From: an uncultured Clostridia bacterium
GTDB lineage: Bacteria; Bacillota; Clostridia; UMGS1883
Direction: 5' to 3'
NCBI GenBank assembly: GCA_947626145.1
Contig: CANQRB010000003.1
Coordinates: 62,001-126,000, forward strand
DNA: 64,000 nt
Shown in pieces: positions 51,665 through 58,498 of this stretch. A model generated the notes under the pieces. That model worked only from the letters and a program-made list of their open reading frames with translations, searched no databases and was not told where the DNA came from. The position numbers were made by a program, and so were the translations under genes. Position 1 is the first letter of the stretch. Each line of letters opens with the position of its first letter.

Positions 51665-54600
51665 TTAATGAATTTCCAACGTCACGGACTTGGCCAGAGG
51701 CTCAATGCTTTCATAGTTCCGAACAAGCATAAGCGTGCAGCTGTCCGCGCCCTCGGGAATAGTCAGGGGAATGTTCGCGCTGCGAGCCGCGGGCTCAAGG
51801 GCCACATCCATGGATTTGACGGAGGTGAGGCCGCCGTCCTTATATCCGGCCAGGACGAGCTTGGCGTTCATAGTCTCGGCGCCGCCGTTATACACGGAAG
51901 CTACAATTCCGCCGTTATAGATATAGGCCGTAAGCGGCGTGGTGTCGGCGGCGGAAAACTCCAGAATGGTGTCCGCGTTTTCCTCCACCCACTGGGCGCG
52001 CCTCTGAAGGATCTCGTCAAAGCGGCTGATGTCAAAGCCGTTATAGCCCCATCTGACGGCGTTCATGGCCGCGGAGGACCTGAGATATTCGGTATATTCC
52101 GCTATCTTATTGTGGGTCTCGGCAAAAATCGCTCCAAGATTGTTGTCCCTGTAGTACCGGAGAATGTATTCCGCAAAGTCACGGTGCTGCAAAAGCCTCT
52201 TATAAATGGTGGGATCGCCGGTGCCGGCTATGTCTATGTTGGGAACCAGCCAGCCCTCTATATTGCTGTTGACGTTGTACGGTTCATATATTCTGTCGTT
52301 GTCCCAAAGGGGGCCTGCGTAGAGCAGGGGATCAATGGCGTCCTTATCCTTATAGAAGTAGGTGCTGCCACGGCCGCAGTCGCGGTTGCGCAAAAATTCC
52401 TGGTGCCAGAAGTATTTGGCGAAGCTCTCCATGTCAACCGTGCTCATAAAGCTCCGTCCGTCTGCCATGAGGCCGTCGCCGAACACGGCGTCGAGGAAGC
52501 CCTCAAGGTAGTGCTTTATATAGGCGTACTCGTTGTCGTCGGTGACGGTCTTTGCCAGATCCTCGGGCTCCTTTATGGAGAAAGTGGTGCCGTACCTGTT
52601 GACCTGAAGGTCGTCGCCGCCCCAGTTATCAACTTCAACAAGATAACCGCCGGTCATGTCGAGGCCCTCGATACTGTTGCCGTTCGCCTCATACTCGTCG
52701 TCGAGGTCGGAAACATTTACCCGGGCGCCGCCCACTTCCACCTTTTCGGTGAGAAGGTAGTTGCCAAGATACTCGCCGTTCATGAACACATCCACAAACT
52801 CGCCGTAGCCGGTGTAGGTCATATTCATGTCGTGGCCCAGATCAAGAGCCAGCTTGTTGCGGATTATGTCCTCGTCGTTCCTGATGATGAGCCAGGTCTT
52901 GGATTCGCCCATGCCAAGAACGTCCGCCTTTTTCTCGAACTTGAACTGATAGGGCTTTTTGGTGGTGAGGTCGGGCACCCATGTGCTGTTGCCCCGGCCC
53001 TTTATCTCCATGGTGCCGGGAGCCTTTTCGGGATTTTTGTCCTGATAGTCAAGACTGCTCACGTCGGCCCAGCCCTTTTCCGCCTTGAGTCTTTCGGGCA
53101 CGATGAGCTGTACGTCGCCGTAGCACTTCACATTATGATCGGGGGAGGTGTTCATGGCGTTTATGGTTCCGTAGCTTTCGTCAATATCGAAGTAAAGGGC
53201 GGGTATGTCCGACTTCATGGCGGTCACCGTCTTGGGAAGGCCGCCTATATTCACGGTCACGGGATTGGCCGCGTCGGTGAAGTCCACGTTTTCATGTACC
53301 GTTCCCCTTGTCCCGCCGCCGGTGACCTCCGCAAACGTAAGGGAGGACAGATCAGCCGCATCGGGAAGGAAGAGGTAAACCTCGCCGTCAACGGTCGAGG
53401 AATTTATATCGTAGGGAAGGCCGTTCTCGGCGGCCGGCACTACCAGCGACTGGGTCATATCAATGGCGGAGGAAATATAGTAATAATAGCCATCGTCAAT
53501 AACCGAGCACTCCTCGGCGCCATTAGCCGCGGCGCCTTCGGCAAGTACGAAGGAGGGAACGAGGCCGGCCTCGGCGGAGTTAAGGATGCAGCCGTTGGTC
53601 AGATCCAGAGTTCCGCTCATCATTTCAATGGGAGCGTTGACATCAATATATCCGTTCACGGTGAGAGTACCGGCTCCGGTAAAGACCACGGAGCTGCCCT
53701 CCGCCCTTATGCTGACGCCGCTGAGAGTGACATTATCATCGACCAGCAGGCTGCCTTCGGTGAATATTATCTGTCCGCCGGTAAGGGTCTTATCCCCCGC
53801 CACGGTGACGCTTTCGCCAAGGGTCACTGTGGACGCCAGCTTTATTTCGGTCACACTGGGATCCGTCAGAGCGGCCACGAGTTCTTCGGGAGTGTCGATA
53901 TCCGCCTCGTTATAGTCGGCAAAGACCGGATAGCCGTCAGGGCCCTGCGTCCATACGCCCCTGTCCTCCACGGTACCGTCAAGGGTGTTGAGGGCGGCCG
54001 CAAGGGTCTTAAAGAGCTCGGTATCGTCGCCCCAGTTATTTTTACGGCTGTAGTCGGCGGCGATGAGGGTGGATTCCTTGCTTCCGCCGCCATAGTTGCT
54101 GTGTTCGGCCTTGTCCAGAGAGAAAGCTCCCTTTACCGTTCCGCGCACTCTGCCGGCAATTTCGCCCCTGGCGCCTTCAACAGCCTGAACCGTTACTGTG
54201 TTGTAAACGTCATTCATAAACACCGTCTCCGGTTCTATATATCCCACTATGCCGCCGGTATAGTTAGTCCCGCCGGTAATCTGGCCGGCATTACAGCAAC
54301 GTTCAACGCCGCCGTAAAGGCTGCCGGCAATACCGCCGGTGCGTCTGGAGCTGCCGCTTACCCCGCCGTGGTTTGAGGAGTCGGAAATTACGCCCGAGCC
54401 GCTGTAACCTATGACGCCTCCCACGTCGGAGCGACCGCTTATATTACCGTAGTTCACCGCGCCGCCTACATTGCCGTAAGCTATACCGGCAACGCCGCCC
54501 GCATAGTCCAGGGCCGCAATATAACCGTAGTTTGTAAGGGAGCTTCCGTCGGCGGAGAGGAAACCGGCAATGCCGCCGGTGCCGAAAAGCTCGTCGGTAG

Positions 54601-55513
54601 GCTCCTCCTGAACTGAGGCCTCATCGGACTCCTCCTGAAGAGAGGCCGCCACCGCGGCGCCGTTCTCCACGGAGCCATAGTTCACACAATTCTCAAGCCT
54701 GACCGCGCTGTAACCCGCAATTCCGCCGGTGCATTTTTTTCCGTTGCCGACAACGCTGCCGCTGTTGACACAGTCAGAAATTGCGCCGCTGCCCAAAGCA
54801 TAGCCCACGATGCCGCCAAGAAGGCCGGAGCCGTAAACCGTGCCGGAATTCTTCAGGCCGGAAAGCGTCCCGCCGTCGGAATATGCGCAGACTCCTCCCG
54901 CGTAGTCGGAAGCGCCGCCAACAGTTGAAATTTGGGCAAAATTGACACAGTCCCGAATTTCGCCTTTATTGACGGCGGCAATACCGGCGATATATCCGCC
55001 GGAGGACCGGACGGTAATATCATCCGTATTTTCACACTTCGCAACGGTTCCGGTATTTTCATACGTTATTCCGGCCGCCGAATTTGTGCCGGACACCATA
55101 ACGTTGCTCCTGACGGAGGTCACGGAGCCGCCGTTGGTCACGGCTATTGCCGCGGCACGCCGGCCAGAAATCACACCGCTGACGGTGAGGTTATTGACCT
55201 GACCGGTAAGCTCGAGGAACAGAGCCCCGTCGCCGCTTTCGTTTATGTAAAGACCGGAAATCGAATGGCCGCCGCCGTCAAAGATGCCGCCATAAGACGG
55301 TATGGGGGCAAAAGCGTTTTCCGCCGAGCCCGCCAGATCTATATTCTCCGTCATCACGGCGTTCAATGTCTCCCCGGCGCGGACCCTTTCCGCAAAGGCG
55401 CTGAAGTCCTCGGCGCCGGCTATGACAAACTGTTCCTCGGCGCAGGCGACCAATGCCGGAAAGACCGGCACGGCGAGGCATAACGCCATCAGAAGCGCCA
55501 GAAATTTCTTCAT
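51665..55513 (-). CDS. Large exported GLUG-repeat and CotH-kinase fusion protein
   Basis: A 1282-aa exported protein. Signal peptide about 1-24 (FPALVACAEE). About ten GLUG-like repeats (about 75-480) with a consensus near GGIAGYS...DCVNSGSV, which build a beta-helix. A second beta-helical or Ig-like region spans about 520-780. A CotH kinase-like domain covers about 800-1190 with GRGNSTWVPDLTTKKPYQFKF, WLIIRNDEDIIRNKLA, NYLLTEKVEVG and GPLWDNDR (usually WDFD). The C-terminal beta-sandwich is about 1195-1282. CotH enzymes phosphorylate spore-coat or surface proteins. Consensus promoter upstream, strong terminator downstream. Confidence 0.87.
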   Translation of the reverse strand: MKKFLALLMALCLAVPVFPALVACAEEQFVIAGAEDFSAFAERVRAGETLNAVMTENIDLAGSAENAFAPIPSYGGIFDGGGHSISGLYINESGDGALFLELTGQVNNLTVSGVISGRRAAAIAVTNGGSVTSVRSNVMVSGTNSAAGITYENTGTVAKCENTDDITVRSSGGYIAGIAAVNKGEIRDCVNFAQISTVGGASDYAGGVCAYSDGGTLSGLKNSGTVYGSGLLGGIVGYALGSGAISDCVNSGSVVGNGKKCTGGIAGYSAVRLENCVNYGSVENGAAVAASLQEESDEASVQEEPTDELFGTGGIAGFLSADGSSLTNYGYIAALDYAGGVAGIAYGNVGGAVNYGNISGRSDVGGVIGYSGSGVISDSSNHGGVSGSSRRTGGIAGSLYGGVERCCNAGQITGGTNYTGGIVGYIEPETVFMNDVYNTVTVQAVEGARGEIAGRVRGTVKGAFSLDKAEHSNYGGGSKESTLIAADYSRKNNWGDDTELFKTLAAALNTLDGTVEDRGVWTQGPDGYPVFADYNEADIDTPEELVAALTDPSVTEIKLASTVTLGESVTVAGDKTLTGGQIIFTEGSLLVDDNVTLSGVSIRAEGSSVVFTGAGTLTVNGYIDVNAPIEMMSGTLDLTNGCILNSAEAGLVPSFVLAEGAAANGAEECSVIDDGYYYYISSAIDMTQSLVVPAAENGLPYDINSSTVDGEVYLFLPDAADLSSLTFAEVTGGGTRGTVHENVDFTDAANPVTVNIGGLPKTVTAMKSDIPALYFDIDESYGTINAMNTSPDHNVKCYGDVQLIVPERLKAEKGWADVSSLDYQDKNPEKAPGTMEIKGRGNSTWVPDLTTKKPYQFKFEKKADVLGMGESKTWLIIRNDEDIIRNKLALDLGHDMNMTYTGYGEFVDVFMNGEYLGNYLLTEKVEVGGARVNVSDLDDEYEANGNSIEGLDMTGGYLVEVDNWGGDDLQVNRYGTTFSIKEPEDLAKTVTDDNEYAYIKHYLEGFLDAVFGDGLMADGRSFMSTVDMESFAKYFWHQEFLRNRDCGRGSTYFYKDKDAIDPLLYAGPLWDNDRIYEPYNVNSNIEGWLVPNIDIAGTGDPTIYKRLLQHRDFAEYILRYYRDNNLGAIFAETHNKIAEYTEYLRSSAAMNAVRWGYNGFDISRFDEILQRRAQWVEENADTILEFSAADTTPLTAYIYNGGIVASVYNGGAETMNAKLVLAGYKDGGLTSVKSMDVALEPAARSANIPLTIPEGADSCTLMLVRNYESIEPLAKSVTLEIH

Positions 55514-55551
55514 AAAATCAACCTCCCATAAAAATCCCTATACTTATATAA

Positions 55552-55579
55552 TTATAGCATTTTTAATTTGCATTGTCAA
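55552..55579 (-). promoter_or_regulatory. SigA promoter of the GLUG-CotH gene
   Basis: Minus strand TTGACA (55579-55574), 16-bp spacer, TATAAT (55557-55552). A vegetative-type promoter, not an obvious sporulation sigma site. Confidence 0.78.
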
Positions 55580-55703
55580 CTCATACCTTGAAAATTTTAC
55601 TCATTTTTTACATAATTTATTCGGGCCACGATATTTCCGCCTTAACCAAACCGGCTCAAAGGGCGTAATATATAATATAGAAATTAGCGGAGGAGGTGCC
55701 GGA

Positions 55704-55871
55704 ATGGGCAGACGGCCGCCTGTGGGCGGAAAAGGGTGCAGCCAGCTGGGGCTGGCAATGCTGTCCTTTGTGCTGGGCATTTTTACCGCCATGATACTGC
55801 CGGTCACGCTGCTGGCGGTGATCGAGGGCGGCCTTATAATCGTGCTGGGAATAATCACGCTTCGGAGGTGA
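55704..55871 (+). CDS. Small membrane protein upstream of spoVM (55 aa)
   Basis: MGRRPPVGGKGCSQLGLAML...: a 55-aa protein with a basic N-terminus and two adjacent hydrophobic helices (about 15-34 and 37-52), ending LRR. SD is AGGAGGTG, very strong. Its stop overlaps the SD of the next ORF (GGAGGTGA), so the two are coupled. The ORF track hides it in a longer frame that runs from inside the CotH gene. No family recognised; sporulation is suggested only by the neighbour. Confidence 0.75.
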   Translation: MGRRPPVGGKGCSQLGLAMLSFVLGIFTAMILPVTLLAVIEGGLIIVLGIITLRR

Positions 55872-55875
55872 AAAA

Positions 55876-55944
55876 ATGAAGGTATTTGTGTTTAAATTAC
55901 CCAAGGTACTTAACTCATTGGCGAAGATTTTTTTCAAGGTGTAA
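55876..55944 (+). CDS. spoVM: SpoVM-like stage V sporulation micropeptide (22 aa)
   Basis: MKVFVFKLPKVLNSLAKIFFKV, with a perfect GGAGGTG SD 5 nt before the ATG. It is too short for the ORF track. It aligns without gaps to Bacillus SpoVM (remembered as MKFYTIKLPKFLGGIVRAML...): Lys2, Lys7, Leu8, Pro9, Lys10 and Leu12 are identical, and Lys17 stands where Arg17 is. SpoVM is an amphipathic helix that recognises the convex forespore membrane and anchors SpoIVA for coat assembly. This copy is slightly shorter than the 26-aa Bacillus peptide. No SigE promoter was convincingly recognised. Confidence 0.8.
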   Translation: MKVFVFKLPKVLNSLAKIFFKV

Positions 55945-56127
55945 GCAAAGCTGATGACCCCCCACAATGTAATCTGGTGGCACGGGGGCTGTTCAAAAAA
56001 ATCGTGCAGAACGGACGAAAATCAGCCCGCGCAGGCGGCCCCTGCCGCCGAGCAGGCCCTCCCGACGGTGTACACAGGTACACCGAGCGGTGATTTTCGT
56101 TCGTAGTTCAAGGGCATAAAACAAAAG

Positions 56128-56164
56128 AAAAACCGTCTTTTTCTTGTAAAAAGGCGGTTTTTCA
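56128..56164. terminator. Terminator-like hairpin downstream of spoVM
   Basis: GAAAAACCGTCTTTTT, loop, AAAAAGGCGGTTTTTC, about 180 bp after spoVM. The stretch between (55945-56127) contains a GGTGTACACAGGTACACCG hairpin (about 56069) and no ORF I can support. Confidence 0.65.
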
Positions 56165-56243
56165 ACATTAATTTATAGTCTTGACTTTATTGACGGGTTT
56201 ATCAAAACTTGAATTTGGCTCAAGTAAACGCTTTCAGCCCTTG

Positions 56244-56415
56244 AGTAAACACTGATTAAATAACGCCTGGGGCTCAGCACGACGCTTGACGGCCAAATTT
56301 CCCCAATACTGCGTCAAAAATGCTCGAAATACATCAAGTATTTCTGCGCTTTTTTCCTTGTCTCGTGAAAATTATGTCTCGCCAATCGCCGCACTGTTTT
56401 TAATCAGTGTTTACT
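56244..56415. repeat. MITE-like element with perfect 17-bp terminal inverted repeats (type E)
   Basis: AGTAAACACTGATTAAA (56244-56260) and its exact complement TTTAATCAGTGTTTACT (56399-56415) flank 138 bp of non-coding core. The core includes GAAATACATCAAGTATTTCTG and TTCCTTGTCTCGTGAAAATT. A core relative lies at 58257-58430. Confidence 0.85.
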
Positions 56416-56450
56416 TGAACGGTCTGCGCCATTTTTTTACAGCCCCAAAT

Positions 56451-57929
56451 TTATTTGATCTTGCCCATCATCCTGAGAGCGTTGTATACCATTACAACAC
56501 ACTGACCGCGGGTGGCGTTGCTGAGAGGATCAATATTGGTGTACTGAACACCCTGATACTCAAAGGTGTTGCCGCTGACAATATTGTTCTGGGCCAGCAT
56601 ATAAACGGACTGGCGCGCCCATTCGGCTATGTTTGCGTCATCGCCGAAGGTGCCGATCTTTATGGTTTTGTCCTTGAACACATTTCTGTTGTCAAGAGCG
56701 CGGTAAACCACGGCCATAACCTCGTCACGGCGGATATTGCGGTCGGGAGCAAAGGCTCCGTCGCCAACACCGTTGATAAGATTGGCCTTTTGAGCAGACG
56801 CTATGTAAGCATAGGCCCACTGGTCACCGGGAACGTCGGTAAAGTCAGCGACCGCGTTGATGTCATAGAGGTCAAGGGCGGCAACGATTATCTTGGCGAA
56901 CTCATCGCGGCGGATGGGGTTGTCGGCCTTGAAGGTGCCGTCAGCATAGCCGTTGATGACGCCAATATCGGAAAGGGCGTATACGGCACGGCCAACCTCG
57001 GTGTTCTCGTTCACATCGGAGAAGCTGTAAATGTGCTTCACGGGCTCCTCATCCAAATTCTCGTTTGTCACACCGTAATTGTCGTCATTGTTGTTCGGAC
57101 GCCTGTCGCCGGTATTGCCGGTGTTGCCAGTGTTGCCAGTGTTGCCGGTGTTGCCGGTGTTGCCGGTATTGCCGGTGTTGCCGGTGTTGTTGTTGTCGCC
57201 TGTATTATTCTCGGGTTCCATAACGGTAACCTGAGAGGTGACACCGGTGCTTACGCCGCTGCCCAAAGCATAGCCGTCGGGAACAACGGCCGTACCGGAA
57301 GCGGTAAACGTTCCGGCCGCGCCTGTGGAAGGCACATCATACCAGTTGACATCCAGATCCATGATAACGCCGGTCTCGGTCTCGGCTGTGACGGTGGCGG
57401 GCAGCTCAAGAGTATCGCCGACCTCAAGCTCAACGGCATTGGCGGTATTGTTGATATCCACGATAACGATAATATGATTATCATCGCTGCCGTCATCCAA
57501 AGAGCTGAGCATATCGTGTTCAAACACCATGGATTTGACGCTCTCATACAGAGGCATGAAATCCTCATGAATCACACCGTTAAATATAGCAGCCTCAGCA
57601 GCCTTGGGATAAGCCTTGTACAGCGCCACCTGAAGGCGTGAAAATTCGCTGGCGTTGCTGACGGTCTTCACGGCGTCGATAAGAGCGCCGTCAAAATTCG
57701 ACTCGGTTATGGTATTGACACGGTTCTGCCAGTAGAGGTTGTTCTGAATAGCCCGAAGGAAGTTGAGAATGGTGCTCTCGCTGACGCCCTGAGCAACAAG
57801 GTCGTCAATAAATCCCGGGTTGCTCGCCGCAAAGTCCGAATACGCGTCACGGACAGAGTAGGCGAAGGTGGGCACCGCGCAGACCAGCATGGCAAGGGCC
57901 AGCACAAGTGCCAGAATTTTCTTTTTCAT
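56451..57929 (-). CDS. Exported S-layer homology (SLH) protein
   Basis: A 492-aa surface protein starting MKKKILALVLALAML behind AGGAAGG; the track Met three codons earlier abuts the SD. Signal peptide 1-23. Helical N-terminal domain (25-165), Ig-like domain (about 170-255; VELEVGDTLELPATVTAETETGV). A nearly pure (Asn-Thr-Gly)n linker of about eight units follows. Three SLH domains (about 305-490) have YSFSDVNENTEVGRAVYALSDIGVINGYADGTFKAD and two repeats after it. SLH domains bind pyruvylated secondary wall polymers. Probably abundant surface protein. Confidence 0.92.
   Translation of the reverse strand: MKKKILALVLALAMLVCAVPTFAYSVRDAYSDFAASNPGFIDDLVAQGVSESTILNFLRAIQNNLYWQNRVNTITESNFDGALIDAVKTVSNASEFSRLQVALYKAYPKAAEAAIFNGVIHEDFMPLYESVKSMVFEHDMLSSLDDGSDDNHIIVIVDINNTANAVELEVGDTLELPATVTAETETGVIMDLDVNWYDVPSTGAAGTFTASGTAVVPDGYALGSGVSTGVTSQVTVMEPENNTGDNNNTGNTGNTGNTGNTGNTGNTGNTGNTGDRRPNNNDDNYGVTNENLDEEPVKHIYSFSDVNENTEVGRAVYALSDIGVINGYADGTFKADNPIRRDEFAKIIVAALDLYDINAVADFTDVPGDQWAYAYIASAQKANLINGVGDGAFAPDRNIRRDEVMAVVYRALDNRNVFKDKTIKIGTFGDDANIAEWARQSVYMLAQNNIVSGNTFEYQGVQYTNIDPLSNATRGQCVVMVYNALRMMGKIK
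57110..57190. repeat. 9-bp tandem repeat coding (NTG)n
   Basis: Nearly perfect GCCGGTGTT/GCCAGTGTT units repeated about nine times inside the SLH gene. Length-variable by slippage is likely. Confidence 0.85.
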
Positions 57930-57955
57930 GGTAATCATCCTTCCTGATATTTTTT

Positions 57956-58085
57956 ATACTAATACCTAATCAAAAATCATCAATTAGCGGCGGCCTTTTT
58001 TGCACGGTACCGGCTGTTTTTTCCTCGTCCGGCGCAGAAAAGCCTCACCTTTTGACTGATGCCTTAAAAAAGGGATTAGCATTGG
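57956..58085. repeat. MITE-like element with ATACTAATACC ends (degraded)
   Basis: TACTAATACCTAATCAAAAATC at the left and AAAAAAGGGATTAGCATT at the right, in inverted orientation, with a G+C-rich core. It sits directly before the SLH gene, and its left end supplies TTAGTATAAAA on the minus strand, which could act as a -10. Confidence 0.6.
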
Positions 58086-58256
58086 TCTCATAGTTTAGAC
58101 GACAGAAAACAAAAAAAGTTCCCACTTTTTTAAAATTTTTTGCCGTACCAAACATTACTTAAATATCATATCACATTTTCTCGTGATTGTCAATCACTTT
58201 TGACTTTATTCACAAAACTTTAATATGAAGGGAGGCCCTGTCCAAAAGCCGCCTTA

Positions 58257-58430
58257 TACTAATCCCCAACTAAAATCAGACATTTGCGCCGGCCTTTTTC
58301 GCGCCATGCGGCGTCATCGGCCTTGACAATACATAAAGTATTGCCTGCGGCCTCTTCCTTGCCTGACACGAAAAATTCTCGTCGCTCGGTGTCTGATTTT
58401 AATTAGGGATTAGTATTATTCGCGGCTCGT
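58257..58430. repeat. MITE-like element with ATACTAATCCCC ends and type E core
   Basis: ATACTAATCCCCAACTAAAATCAGACA at the left pairs with TGTCTGATTTTAATTAGGGATTAGTAT at the right over about 25 bp. The core contains AATACATAAAGTATTGCCTG and TTCCTTGCCTGACACG, homologous to the 56244-56415 core. So type A outer ends enclose a type E core. Confidence 0.8.
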
Positions 58431-58439
58431 CCGGCGCAA

Positions 58440-58468
58440 AAGGGGCCTCCGCAGAGCGGAGACCCCCT
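58440..58468 (-). terminator. Terminator of the GH105 gene
   Basis: On the minus strand GGGGTCTCCGC, loop, GCGGAGGCCCC, then TTTT, 31 bp past the stop. Confidence 0.78.
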
Positions 58469-58498
58469 GATAAATTGTCAGTCAAGCTTGAACCGAAA

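Noticed and set aside
51668-54376. 902-aa plus-strand ORF opposite the GLUG-CotH gene
   Set aside because: Composition typical of an antisense frame; the minus strand has SD, promoter, signal peptide and recognised domains.
55621-55690. SigE or SigK promoter for the spoVM unit
   Set aside because: CGTAATATATAAT resembles a -10 only loosely and no matching -35 was found, so it is not listed.
57110-57190. Short regular repeats suggesting a CRISPR array
   Set aside because: Units are contiguous 9-mers inside an SLH gene, without spacers; the 190-bp tandem at 36.5 kb also lacks spacers and cas genes.
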